This document shows, one piece after another, positions 8,054 through 16,642 of a stretch of DNA of 64,000 bases. A program made the translations under genes and the position numbers. The stretch's first letter is position 1; every line of letters starts with the position of its first letter. This DNA comes from Myxococcales bacterium (GTDB lineage: Bacteria; Myxococcota_A; UBA9160; UBA4427): positions 1 through 64,000 of the forward strand of contig DUCN01000026.1 of NCBI GenBank assembly GCA_012959805.1, given 5' to 3'. A model generated the notes under the pieces. That model was not told the origin of the DNA, did no database searches, and saw only the letters and a program-made list of their open reading frames with translations.

Positions 8054-9506
8054 CTCGAGCCGGCGATTCTTCGTATTGTGTATCGACGAGTGGTGCGATG
8101 GCGGGGTCGGCGGGTGCTTGCGCGGGCGCGGCGACGTTCGTGACGGGTCCGGGGTCGCTCATCTCGAGCAGGAACCGAGTGGCTCGCTCGGGAAGCTGAT
8201 CCTCAAAGACGATTGCGGTAAATGGACGTGTCTCGCCTGGAGCAATTGGCGATTCATGGAAGCTTCGGGCAGCGGCCTCGGTCGCAGCGACCAACTCATC
8301 CGGTGTGCCTTCACGCAGAATAATTTCTGGGACCGGCGCGCCAGCGGGCCGCGGCTCTTCGGTCAAGAGGCGTGCGCCTGTATCATCGAGCAAGCCCAAC
8401 TGTAAAACGCCGGGCCAGAGCGACTCCGATCCGTCATTGCGAACAACACCTTCCACGAGCAGCACGTAGCCGGAACGACTCGTCGCGACCCAATTCGAAC
8501 TCGTCGTCTGCGCTGTCAGGCCGCCTGCTGAAACGGTCTGGGATGCGCGTGCTCCACGATTCCATTCGCCAGCTAGCCCCAGAACCAGGACTGTGCCCAC
8601 CATGACGACGGTCACCGCCCAACCGGCTACGCGACCAATGCCCGCAACCGTCTCACGAACCCTGGAGGCCGAGCCGACCTCTTCCTCGTAGACCACGCCT
8701 TCCGAATCGAATGAGTCGATGCCTTCGGAGGCATTCGAAGCGCCCAGAAGGGACGCCGGGGCCGATGTCGCCGTGGAACCGGAAGCGGTGAACTCGTCAT
8801 TTCCGACCAGATCCCAACTCTCCGGATCGCCTAGATCATCTGTCGATCCAGAAGTGGAGGAATAGTCGCTCGACGTTTCAGCCGGGGCCGTCTCGATCTC
8901 CATTTCGGACTCGATCTCGGCGCCCAGATCGACGGCGACATCGTCGTCCTCTTCCATCAGCGAAGAGAAATCATCAACAGAACCAAAGTCCGATTCGTCT
9001 CGAACATCCTCGGCGCCGGTCGCAGAGTTCGACGCCTCCGCGGGACCCCCATCGGCGGGACCGAGATCGTCCGCAGAAAAACCCTCGGACGCCAACTCTT
9101 CGACATCGAGTGCTGATCCGAAGACACCGCTGGAACTCAACTCCTCGTCCAGCTCCGATTCGTCATCCCCCTCAACGCGAATCTCCTCTGAAAACTGCCA
9201 ATCCTCTTCTTCGAGATCGGGGGAACCCGCGTCTGCGGCCGCGGCGGTGTCGATACTGATGTCGACATCGGGGGCGTCGCCGAAAGCACTCGAAGACAGA
9301 TCAGGTGCAGGCGTCGGCACATTGGCCAGGCTGTCACCAACGGCTTCCGCCGCAATCGAATCGATGGCCTCGGCTTGGCTGGCCGATGGGTTGGGCAAGA
9401 AGAAGGCGTGCTTGCATCGGGAACATCGCACCCGCGCACCGGTTGCCGGAATCCGAGATTCATCCAGCTGAAAGCTGGTAGAACATTCCTCACAGGTAAC
9501 AATCAA
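8001..9506 (-). CDS. Zinc-finger/DUF3426 membrane protein (MJ0042-type finger)
   Basis: 501 aa from TTG 9506, giving the typical beginning IVTCEECSTSFQLDE. The N-terminal zinc ribbon has CEEC and CSRC pairs (about residues 5-35), followed by FFLPNP. A long acidic, Ser/Glu/Asp-rich disordered region (about 45-300) leads to one transmembrane helix (GWAVTVVMVGTVLVLGLAG, about 320) and a C-terminal DUF3426 domain (about 350-480) predicted to lie outside the cytoplasm. Proteins with this layout are common in deltaproteobacteria and of unproven function. The extreme C-terminus lies in the tandem repeat. Family is clear, role unknown. Confidence 0.85.
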   Translation of the reverse strand: MIVTCEECSTSFQLDESRIPATGARVRCSRCKHAFFLPNPSASQAEAIDSIAAEAVGDSLANVPTPAPDLSSSAFGDAPDVDISIDTAAAADAGSPDLEEEDWQFSEEIRVEGDDESELDEELSSSGVFGSALDVEELASEGFSADDLGPADGGPAEASNSATGAEDVRDESDFGSVDDFSSLMEEDDDVAVDLGAEIESEMEIETAPAETSSDYSSTSGSTDDLGDPESWDLVGNDEFTASGSTATSAPASLLGASNASEGIDSFDSEGVVYEEEVGSASRVRETVAGIGRVAGWAVTVVMVGTVLVLGLAGEWNRGARASQTVSAGGLTAQTTSSNWVATSRSGYVLLVEGVVRNDGSESLWPGVLQLGLLDDTGARLLTEEPRPAGAPVPEIILREGTPDELVAATEAAARSFHESPIAPGETRPFTAIVFEDQLPERATRFLLEMSDPGPVTNVAAPAQAPADPAIAPLVDTQYEESPAREGPRPIRALSQSEPSAS

Positions 9507-9808
9507 GACCCAGATCCCCCCGGCGTCATCATCACTGCCCGCGAGCGAAAACCAGGTTCGCACATCGCGGTCGCCGCAACGCCAAAAACACTTCACCATT
9601 CAGCCTATTCGGAAGAATCTGCATCAGCCTTGAGTCTTCGGGGAGTCGGTCATCTGCTTTGGCTAGACCCTTTCCCGCTAGCCTCGATCCGACATTGCCC
9701 ATCAACCAGGCGCCAACCGATCACCAAAGGCCACAGCGAGCTAGACTCTTCGAAGATGGTGCAGGGAAACCCCTACTTATTGCGAATAACGAGGCTTCGA
9801 GCGGATCG

Positions 9809-10813
9809 ATGACCAAAGAGGCCCTTCGAGATCTGACGGACTTCAGGCTGGTGATCGTGACCGGGAAAGGGGGAACCGGCAAAACCACCGTATGCTGCCG
9901 ACTCGCCGAGGCTGCAAGGCGTGCGGGCAAACACGTCCTGCTCGCAGAAACCTCGCCGATCGAATCGATCGCCGCCTATTTCGAAAAAGCACCTCGGCCG
10001 CTGGGCTACAAGGGTCGAGATCTCCGAAAAAATCTGCACGCTCTTCGGCTCGATCCACACGAAGCGCTGGCTGACTATGTACGCGTTCAGTTGGGGTTAG
10101 GCGTACTCACCGATCGAATCCTTCGTCTCGAAACCTTTCAACAGCTGCTCGAAGCCGCTCCCGGATGGCGAGAGCTGATCATTCTCGGAAAAATCTGGCA
10201 TCTCGAACAAAAGAGAGACCCAGTGGGCGCGCACGTTTACGATCTCTTGATCGTGGATGCACCGTCGACCGGCCACGGTCTGACCTTTCTCGACGTTCCA
10301 CGTGTGGTTCAACAAGCACTGCGATCCGGCCCCCTTGCGCGCCATGCGAGTTGGGTCGAAGCCCTGATTCACGACCCCGAGCGAACGCTCCTCCTTCCCG
10401 TGACCACGCCCGAGGATCTGCCTGTCCAGGAAACCCATGAGCTCGTGAGTCGGGCGCGCGGCGACCTCGGGGTCTTCGTCGATCGCATCGTCGTGAATCG
10501 AATGCCGACCGGCCGCACCTGCGAAGCTCTGGGCATCCTTGAAAAAATCCCAGGGGACCTGACCCTCGAATGCCTCCCGTCCATCCCGGAGATGCACTCG
10601 ATGCTCGAGCATTCGGCCAAACGCGACCACATCGCATTTGCGGAGCGCGAGCGCGTTTCGAATCTCTGCCACTTACCCGTCGTCGACCAGCCGGTCTTTC
10701 CGGGCGGTTTTGGTGTAGACACCGGCTGGGCGAAACACGCCGAAACGATCCTCAATGCTGCAACCTGGCCCATCAGTGACTCGACCGCGGATCCCGCAGA
10801 GGTGGATCGATGA
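9809..10813 (+). CDS. ArsA/Get3-family ATPase, first of a pair
   Basis: 334 aa from ATG 9809 (MTKEALRDLTDF), which places the P-loop close to the N-terminus as in the family. The deviant Walker A is GKGGTGKTT (about 19-27), with switch-like VDAPSTGHGL (about 150) and AETSPIES after the P-loop. ArsA-family ATPases are dimeric and couple ATP hydrolysis to arsenite export, tail-anchored protein delivery or unknown tasks. No arsenite metallo-site or ArsB gene is seen. It overlaps the next ATPase gene by 4 bp (ATGA), so a heterodimer is likely, as for the mycobacterial Rv3679-Rv3680 pair. Confidence 0.85.
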   Translation: MTKEALRDLTDFRLVIVTGKGGTGKTTVCCRLAEAARRAGKHVLLAETSPIESIAAYFEKAPRPLGYKGRDLRKNLHALRLDPHEALADYVRVQLGLGVLTDRILRLETFQQLLEAAPGWRELIILGKIWHLEQKRDPVGAHVYDLLIVDAPSTGHGLTFLDVPRVVQQALRSGPLARHASWVEALIHDPERTLLLPVTTPEDLPVQETHELVSRARGDLGVFVDRIVVNRMPTGRTCEALGILEKIPGDLTLECLPSIPEMHSMLEHSAKRDHIAFAERERVSNLCHLPVVDQPVFPGGFGVDTGWAKHAETILNAATWPISDSTADPAEVDR

Positions 10814-12045
10814 CACAACTGTCGCTCGATGCAAGCCTGCGACATGCCCGGATCCTGGTTTGTGCCGGCACCGGAGGTGTCGGAAAAACAACCATCGCCG
10901 CAGCACTCTCGATTCAAGCAGCATTGTTAGGTCGACGCACTCTCGTGCTCACGATCGACCCTGCAAAACGTCTCGCGAACGCGCTAGGCCTCGAGTCCCT
11001 GCGCGCGGAACCGACTGCCGTGGATCTCTCGAAGCTGGGAATTCCTGACGAGAACTCCGCGACTCCCTCGCTCGACGCGATGATGCTCGATGCGAAACCA
11101 ACCTTCGATCGACTCATCGAGCGCCTCACGAAGAACGAAAACGAACTTCGGCGCATATTCGAGAATCGCATCTACGAACAGCTCTCCTCCGCACTGGCGG
11201 GAAGTCGGGAGTATGCGGCCATGGAGCAGGTTCATGAACTCGTACACTCGGGCCTCTATGATCTGATCGTCCTCGACACGCCCCCCGCTGATCACGCGCT
11301 CGATTTTCTCCGGGCGCCGCGCCGATTGCGTGACTTCCTGGAGAGTCGGTTCGTCGCCACCCTCGTCCGGCCCGCCGTTTCAGCCAGCCGCATCGGGATG
11401 CGTTTATTCGGCCGGCCATTGCAGCGCATGCTCGGACTCCTCGAGCGAATTGCAGGCGTGGGATTTCTCGATGACCTAACGGAATTCCTTAAGGCGATCG
11501 ACGGACTCTCGACGGGATTCCGTGAACGGGCAACCCGCGTGGAGGAATTACTGTTAGGCCAAGACACCGGATTCGTCTTGATTTCGTCCGCTAGTAGCGG
11601 CCATCAGGCGAGTACTCTCGAATTCATGACCGAGCTTGATCGATTTGAGGTTCCGCTGGTGGCACTCGTCGTGAACCGGTTGCGGCCGTGGCCGCCGAAT
11701 ACTCCGCCCTTCGCGATACGGGAACGCTGCCACGAATCGGTCATGCTTCGGGACGAGGAACGTCTCCGAGAAGCGCTTCTCCGTGGCGCCGGTCATCACG
11801 CGGAGGCCGAGTCTTTTGACGCAGAGATTTCGGCCCTCACCCAGGCCATCGCCGAGTACACGCAGATCTGTGTGGGCGAGCAAGAATCCGTTTCCATACT
11901 GACGAAGATCGCCGCCCAGCGACGCCTGCATTGCCACACGGTCGCAGAACTCGAAGCTGACGTCGCGCATCTCGACGGCTTGTTTGAAATCGGAGCGACC
12001 CTTCGAGCGAAGCCCCATGAACTCGCACCGAGCCCCATCCAATGA
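10810..12045 (+). CDS. ArsA/Get3-family ATPase, second of a pair
   Basis: 411 aa. The P-loop GTGGVGKTT lies near residue 17, LTIDPAKRLANALG follows (typical ArsA strand 2), and the switch region LDTPPADHALDFL is near residue 158. It is about 75 aa longer than its upstream partner, with extra helical sequence after residue 180 (SASRIGMRLFGRPLQRMLGLL), as in Get3-like client-binding insertions. It is translationally coupled on both sides by ATGA overlaps. This suggests a three-protein complex; the substrate is unknown. Confidence 0.87.
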   Translation: MTQLSLDASLRHARILVCAGTGGVGKTTIAAALSIQAALLGRRTLVLTIDPAKRLANALGLESLRAEPTAVDLSKLGIPDENSATPSLDAMMLDAKPTFDRLIERLTKNENELRRIFENRIYEQLSSALAGSREYAAMEQVHELVHSGLYDLIVLDTPPADHALDFLRAPRRLRDFLESRFVATLVRPAVSASRIGMRLFGRPLQRMLGLLERIAGVGFLDDLTEFLKAIDGLSTGFRERATRVEELLLGQDTGFVLISSASSGHQASTLEFMTELDRFEVPLVALVVNRLRPWPPNTPPFAIRERCHESVMLRDEERLREALLRGAGHHAEAESFDAEISALTQAIAEYTQICVGEQESVSILTKIAAQRRLHCHTVAELEADVAHLDGLFEIGATLRAKPHELAPSPIQ

Positions 12046-12506
12046 CGAATCCAGTCGACGAAGCGCTTCAGCGCGCGCGGCAACACCTTCGGAATTCAGC
12101 CCTCGAAGGCGCGCAAGCCATCAGTACCCTCATCGAAGCCACCATGCATGCCAGCGATATCACCAGCGTGGCTGCGGATTCGATGATCGGCCAGATCCAG
12201 CAGCAGCTCGCGGATCTGATCGCAGTCCTCAAGGGCAATTCAAACTTCAGCATGCCGCGCGCCCTGGCGGAACCCCTCGCCGCCGCCCTAGACGCCGAAA
12301 TCCGAAGATGGGAGCATCGATCACAATCTGATCCAGATGCTCGCCTTGTCCTGCGCGCGTTTCTTGGAATGCGCGAGCTTCTCTGGGAAATGGGCATGCG
12401 CGGTTCGGAGCAGGAGGCTCCAGCCTCCTCGCCGGACAAGCCCTCACCTCCCAGGAATCCTCATCCCACTCGGAACCGAGTTCAGCGCTTTAAGCTCGAC
12501 GACTGA
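12042..12506 (+). CDS. Hypothetical protein coupled to the ArsA pair
   Basis: 154 aa, no family recognised. Residues 5-90 are predominantly helical (DEALQRARQHLRNSALEGAQ, then QIQQQLADLIAVLKGN), and the C-terminal 35 residues are Pro/Ser/Arg-rich and probably disordered. It overlaps the second ArsA ATPase stop by 4 bp, so it is very likely translated with the ATPases and may be a partner or adaptor. Confidence 0.6.
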   Translation: MTNPVDEALQRARQHLRNSALEGAQAISTLIEATMHASDITSVAADSMIGQIQQQLADLIAVLKGNSNFSMPRALAEPLAAALDAEIRRWEHRSQSDPDARLVLRAFLGMRELLWEMGMRGSEQEAPASSPDKPSPPRNPHPTRNRVQRFKLDD

Positions 12507-12607
12507 AGCCACATTATCGGCGACCTTGATTCCGCGTCTCGATTGCACGAAATGTTCATCTGCCTCCGTCGGCCCGGAGTTCTTTCGCAACCTGCTAGAG
12601 TTTTGCG

Positions 12608-13258
12608 ATGGCGATTCTCATCAAGCGCTACGCCAATCGAAAGCTCTACAACACCGACACCAGCCGCTATATCACCTTGAAGGGGATCGCGGCGTTGCTC
12701 GACGAGGGCAAAGAAGTTCGCGTCATCGACAACAAAACGGGTGAGGACATCACCCAGGTTGCCCTCTCCCAGATTCTGGTCGACAACAAACGCGCCCATG
12801 AAGACCCATCGGACACCCTGCTCAGCCAAATTCTTTCGCGAGGCGGAGATGCCCTCTATGGCGCCATCCGTAAGAGCGTCGACGACGCGACAGAGGGCAT
12901 CGGAGACTTCCAGGACCGATTTCGACAGATGGTCCGCCAGGGTGAAGAAAACCTGACCTCCGCCCGGGACGGACTCGGTTTTACCCCGGACAAACGAGAC
13001 GGCGGAAACGAGACGGATGCGAATTCGACTGCCGCCGACTCCGCACGCGATCAAGTTTCGATGAGTCCGGGTGACCTCGACCGAATCGTGCAAGAGTCGG
13101 TCAGAAAAGCGGTCGACTCCCTCGACCTTCCCCGACGAGAAGACCTCGAGAGGCTCAGTCGAAATTTCGAGCGCGTGGCCAGCGCAGTCGAGCGCCTTGA
13201 ACGCGCCTATCTACCCGACGAACAGGTTCCGACCCAGGCAACTCGGAAATCAAGCTAG
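12608..13258 (+). CDS. phaR: Polyhydroxyalkanoate synthesis regulator PhaR
   Basis: 216 aa. The first 62 residues are the PHB/PHA accumulation regulator DNA-binding domain: ILIKRYANRKLYNTDTSRYI, then VIDNKTGEDITQ and LSQILVD. PhaR represses phasin and PHA genes and is released by binding polymer granules. The rest is longer than in short PhaR proteins, with an acidic linker (about 120-150) and a C-terminal helix LERLSRNFERVASAVERLE that looks like a coiled coil. No PHA synthase or phasin gene is nearby, so the target is elsewhere. Confidence 0.9.
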   Translation: MAILIKRYANRKLYNTDTSRYITLKGIAALLDEGKEVRVIDNKTGEDITQVALSQILVDNKRAHEDPSDTLLSQILSRGGDALYGAIRKSVDDATEGIGDFQDRFRQMVRQGEENLTSARDGLGFTPDKRDGGNETDANSTAADSARDQVSMSPGDLDRIVQESVRKAVDSLDLPRREDLERLSRNFERVASAVERLERAYLPDEQVPTQATRKSS

Positions 13259-13366
13259 ATGGCGATCCGCCAACCTGCACCGAGATAGGCTGACCAGCCA
13301 TACAGCGCAAGAACGTCTCGGGGCGAGCTGCGCAACGCTGGATCAGTGTTTGCCATGGAGCGACGC

Positions 13367-14425
13367 ATGTCCGATTCGATTGTGCAGGTTGTCTCAGACA
13401 TTCGTTTCCAAAGCCATCACGGACCGGACGGGCACCCCGAACGACCGGAGCGCCTCGTCGCAGTTGGCGAGGCGATCGATTCGTTTGGCCATCGAATCGA
13501 AGTCGTTGCACCGCGAGCAGCGGAATCCGAAGAAATCCTCCGCGCTCATGACCGCCGTCTTCTCGAGGCGATCGCTTCGACGAGCGGACGGGAACTTGGC
13601 AAGATTGATGCGGATACGTACTACTCGGCCTCGAGTTTTGAAGTCGCACGGCTGGCCGCGGGTAGCTGCATCGACCTCGCCACACGCGTGTTATGCGGGG
13701 GAATTTCAAGTGGACTCGCTGCCGTTCGCCCACCCGGACATCACGCCGAAGCCGACCGCGCCATGGGATTCTGCCTCTTCAACAATGTCGCCATCGCAAC
13801 GCGCTCTCTTCAAGCGGAGGGCGGTGCACCTCGAATTCTGATCTTTGACTGGGATGTCCATCACGGAAACGGAACGCAGCACATTTTCGAAACGGATCCG
13901 GACGTTCTGTATATCTCGACCCACCAATTTCCGTTCTATCCGGGGACAGGCAATTTCGACGAAGCCGGACTCGACCGCGGCCTGGGTTCGACCATCAATA
14001 TTCCGATGCCAGTGGGCTGCGGGGATGAAGAATTCATAGGAGTGCTTCAGCGCATCGTTGTCCCCGCCGCCAGAACCTTCAGCCCCGATGTAATCCTGAT
14101 CTCCTGTGGGTTCGACGCCCATCAAGACGACCCCCTCGCTTCGATGGAAATCACTCAATACGGCTACCGAGCCATGTCGACGATCATGCTTGAACTCGCC
14201 AAGTCATTATGCGGCGGTCGCATCGTCTTCATCCTTGAAGGCGGCTACTCGCTGGCGGGAGTTCGAGAGGGAACCGAAGCCGTTCTGGAAACCCTGACCG
14301 CAGCCGCGCCCATGCAGGCTCCAACCGCGATCGAACTCGTCCCCGGGGCCGCCTTGACCGGCATCGTCGACCGAGTCGGCCAGGTTCACGCCCATCGCAT
14401 TCGCGATTTCGCGGCCGCTTTATAA
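13367..14425 (+). CDS. Histone-deacetylase-family amidohydrolase
   Basis: 352 aa from ATG 13367, chosen because GGAG lies six bases upstream; ATG 13355 is in frame but lacks a ribosome site. It is a zinc deacetylase of the HDAC/acetoin-utilisation/acetylpolyamine group: HPERPERL (substrate rim), RPPGHHAEAD (catalytic His pair), DWDVHHGNGTQHIF (zinc-binding Asp and His), ISCGFDAHQDDPLA (second zinc Asp) and LEGGYSLAGV (catalytic Tyr). All key residues are present. Likely substrates are acetylated small molecules or proteins; the sequence does not decide. It is followed by about 500 bp of non-coding DNA before mraZ. Confidence 0.93.
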   Translation: MSDSIVQVVSDIRFQSHHGPDGHPERPERLVAVGEAIDSFGHRIEVVAPRAAESEEILRAHDRRLLEAIASTSGRELGKIDADTYYSASSFEVARLAAGSCIDLATRVLCGGISSGLAAVRPPGHHAEADRAMGFCLFNNVAIATRSLQAEGGAPRILIFDWDVHHGNGTQHIFETDPDVLYISTHQFPFYPGTGNFDEAGLDRGLGSTINIPMPVGCGDEEFIGVLQRIVVPAARTFSPDVILISCGFDAHQDDPLASMEITQYGYRAMSTIMLELAKSLCGGRIVFILEGGYSLAGVREGTEAVLETLTAAAPMQAPTAIELVPGAALTGIVDRVGQVHAHRIRDFAAAL

Positions 14426-14722
14426 TTTCCTGAAAGTCCTGGGAATCTCGCGAGGCCCAATCCGCCTCACAGAACCGCAATTCCAGCACCGCTTCGGATG
14501 ATTTCCAGTGCACGGACGCCTCGCCCAACCCTTCCCCACCAAAATGAGGCTGGCTGAGGCCCGCGGCATACACGAAGTGGGGAATCAGGGTCTCGAAGAC
14601 CCTTCCCGAATATCCATCCTCGCTCCACTTTCGCCTCGAATCGATCAAAATGAGCCGATTTGTGGCTCTGATGACAACAATGGAGAAAAAAGGGCGTGGA
14701 TGCACAAATTCTGCTTGCGCCG

Positions 14723-14769
14723 GTGGGGAGATGTGGGATAGAACATCAACAGAGTGGGAGATAGTGGGG
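14723..14769 (+). promoter_or_regulatory. Four phased GTGGGR repeats, probable MraZ operator
   Basis: GTGGGG (14723), GTGGGA (14733), GTGGGA (14754) and GTGGGG (14764) lie on one strand with starts 10, 21 and 10 bp apart, that is on one face of the helix. MraZ proteins bind direct TGGGN repeats with about 10-bp spacing in front of their own operon in E. coli. The site begins 217 bp upstream of mraZ, so MraZ autorepression is the natural reading. Confidence 0.8.
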
Positions 14770-14784
14770 ACTGAAGGGATAAAC

Positions 14785-14814
14785 TGACTCTCTAGGCAGC
14801 CTAATAGAGAGTCA
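14785..14814 (+). repeat. Perfect inverted repeat between MraZ boxes and mraZ
   Basis: TGACTCTCTA (14785-14794) and TAGAGAGTCA (14805-14814) are exact complements with a 10-base loop, starting 15 bp after the last MraZ box. It could form a leader-RNA hairpin or be a second operator. There is no T-tract after it, so it is not a simple terminator. Confidence 0.55.
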
Positions 14815-14939
14815 AATCAAATTTCGAAGCCCTCCAACATTTCCCAATTGATCAAATTGCTCCATGAGTTCGTGACCCGAATGTGGTTCACATGTTAGCC
14901 AACAAGTAGGCAAGGAAAACAGCGAGGCATTTCAGAACG

Positions 14940-15383
14940 ATGTTTCGCGGCCGGCATGACCACACGATCGACGCTAAAGGACGACTCAGCATTCCGCGAG
15001 TCTTCAGAGCCGAGTTGGTAGCCGGAGAGGAGAGTCCGCCGATGCTGGTCAATCAGAAAGACTTTCTCGCGCTCTACCCCGCCAAGGTCTGGGCCGCGAT
15101 CGAACAGAATCTGATTGAAAAGTCCAGCCTCGATCCTGCCGCACAGAACCTGAGTCGCTTCTATTCCGCTGGCTCTGTGCCTTGCCCAGTCGACACGCAG
15201 GGACGCGTTCTCGTACCGACGTTTCTTCGCCAGCACGCCAGCCTCGACGGCAAGGTTGTTGTGGCCGGCGTATTTGAACATATCGAAATCTGGAACCCAG
15301 CCAGATTCGCAGAAAATCTTTCAGCAACGATTCATGAGTTCGACGACATTCAGCGATCGGTGGATCAAGGAAGCCGGTCGTAA
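14940..15383 (+). CDS. mraZ: Transcriptional regulator MraZ
   Basis: 147 aa with two AbrB-like SpoVT halves: residues 1-55 (FRGRHDHTIDAKGRLSIPRVF) and 75-125 (CPVDTQGRVLVPTFLRQHA, then VVVAGVFEHIEIWNPARF). Both halves carry the DxxGR signature. MraZ forms a ring that binds repeated TGGG boxes and represses the mra/dcw operon. The matching boxes are upstream at 14723-14769. The AGCGAGG sequence 12 bases before the ATG is a weak ribosome site. It is first gene of the dcw cluster. Confidence 0.97.
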   Translation: MFRGRHDHTIDAKGRLSIPRVFRAELVAGEESPPMLVNQKDFLALYPAKVWAAIEQNLIEKSSLDPAAQNLSRFYSAGSVPCPVDTQGRVLVPTFLRQHASLDGKVVVAGVFEHIEIWNPARFAENLSATIHEFDDIQRSVDQGSRS

Positions 15384-15398
15384 GTTTTTTTGGGGGGA

Positions 15399-15521
15399 CT
15401 GGAGAGCGCGAGCTCTCCAGGAGATTGTTGGGGTGTTCCCGGGACGCAATGGGTCTCCGGCGCGGTTACTGGGGGGTACGTGCCGAAGATACGTGCCCCG
15501 GGACGCCCCAACATCTTCTCC
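15399..15521 (+). ncRNA. Folded leader RNA between mraZ and rsmH (candidate cis-regulatory element)
   Basis: Two hairpins can be drawn. The first is a perfect 9-bp stem, CTGGAGAGC (15399-15407) with GCTCTCCAG (15412-15420), capped by a GCGA tetraloop of the GNRA class. The second is a long composite stem: GGAGA (15420) with TCTCC (15517), TGTTGGGG (15426) with CCCCAACA (15506), and CCCGGG (15438) with CCCGGG (15497). Inside it a direct repeat TACGTGCC occurs twice with a 5-base gap. No open frame fits this 305-bp gap. It matches no riboswitch family I know. Confidence 0.5.
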
Positions 15522-15688
15522 GAACCCTCTTCAAGGGCAACACGCCTCGAAACGATTCTCTTTGAAGCGGGTTCCCATGAAGACTGCCCATCAACTTTGC
15601 GAGCTGGATGTTAGGCGAATCAATCGAATCCAGCTCTAACCACTCGAGCCACTCGCGAGAGAGGTAGCCTAGACGGGAGGCGCCCCCT

Positions 15689-16642
15689 GTGGCGACCACG
15701 TTGTATCACGAACCCGTCCTTCTCGCTGAAACACTCGCACATCTCAACCTCGAACCCGGCTCGGTCATCGTCGACGGAACACTTGGCGGCGGTGGTCATG
15801 CCGCAGCAATTCTCGAACGCGCGGCACCCGACGGCCGCTTGATCGGCCTCGACCTCGATAGCGATGCGATTGCGGCAGCAGCCGATCGGCTGCAGTCATT
15901 CGGTGACCGAGTCCAACTGATTCAAGCATCGTTTCGCCGACTCGACGATGTCGCCGCCGAACTCGCGCCCACAACCATCGACGGCATCGTGCTCGATCTT
16001 GGCGTGTCCTCCTACCAACTCGACGAAGCGAGTCGCGGCTTTCGGTTCAGTCCCGGCGCCGAGAGTCCCCTGGATATGCGCATGGACGGCGTTGGCGGCC
16101 CGACGACGGCGGCCAATCTCTTGGCCAGCCTTTCTGTCGAGGACCTGGAACAGGTTTTCTCCGAATACGGACAATTGCCGGGATCTCGACGGCTCGCCCG
16201 TGCAATCGTCGCCCGTCGCAACTCCGAACCCCTGGAAACCGCTGCAGACCTAATCGACCTCATTGGTGGATTGGGCATCGGACGCGGCCGGCGACACAAT
16301 CCAGCCACCCTCGTCTTCCAAGCCCTTCGAATCGCCGTGAACGACGAAATGGGCGCACTCGGAGACGGCCTCCAAGCCGCCATCCGCGTATTGCGGCCCG
16401 GTGGCCGTCTCGTCGTGATCGCCTATCACAGCCTGGAAGATCGCCTGGTCAAACGCACGTTCCGACAGGCAGCCAGGGGATGCACCTGCCCCTCGGAATG
16501 GCCGGCGTGTACCTGCGGCATTCTACCGTCCTTCGAAATTCTCACGCGGCGTCCGATCGGTCCTGGACCAGAGGAACTCGAGCGAAACCCACGCGCGCGG
16601 TCAGCGCGACTCCGAGCGGGTACCCGATTGGAGGCCGCATGA
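15689..16642 (+). CDS. rsmH: 16S rRNA (cytosine-1402-N4)-methyltransferase RsmH (MraW)
   Basis: 317 aa from GTG 15689, with GGGAGG nine bases upstream. It methylates C1402 of 16S rRNA using S-adenosylmethionine. The opening YHEPVLLAETLAHLN, SAM-binding VDGTLGGGGHAAAIL (about 30-44), GLDLDSDAI and VLDLGVSSYQLDEASRGFRF are diagnostic, as are the C-terminal AYHSLEDRLVKRTFR and the Cys-rich CTCPSEWPACTCG segment. It has normal length. Its last codons overlap ftsL by 4 bp. Confidence 0.98.
   Translation: MATTLYHEPVLLAETLAHLNLEPGSVIVDGTLGGGGHAAAILERAAPDGRLIGLDLDSDAIAAAADRLQSFGDRVQLIQASFRRLDDVAAELAPTTIDGIVLDLGVSSYQLDEASRGFRFSPGAESPLDMRMDGVGGPTTAANLLASLSVEDLEQVFSEYGQLPGSRRLARAIVARRNSEPLETAADLIDLIGGLGIGRGRRHNPATLVFQALRIAVNDEMGALGDGLQAAIRVLRPGGRLVVIAYHSLEDRLVKRTFRQAARGCTCPSEWPACTCGILPSFEILTRRPIGPGPEELERNPRARSARLRAGTRLEAA

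Larger units (their letters stand above)
14426..14939 (+). promoter_or_regulatory. Regulatory region upstream of the dcw cluster
   Basis: This 514-bp gap holds no gene I can support; a leftward open frame (14705-14229) runs antisense into the deacetylase gene and has no recognisable homology. The right half is AT-richer than its surroundings and contains the four phased GTGGGR repeats and an inverted repeat, listed separately. No confident -35/-10 pair was identified by eye. Confidence 0.5.
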
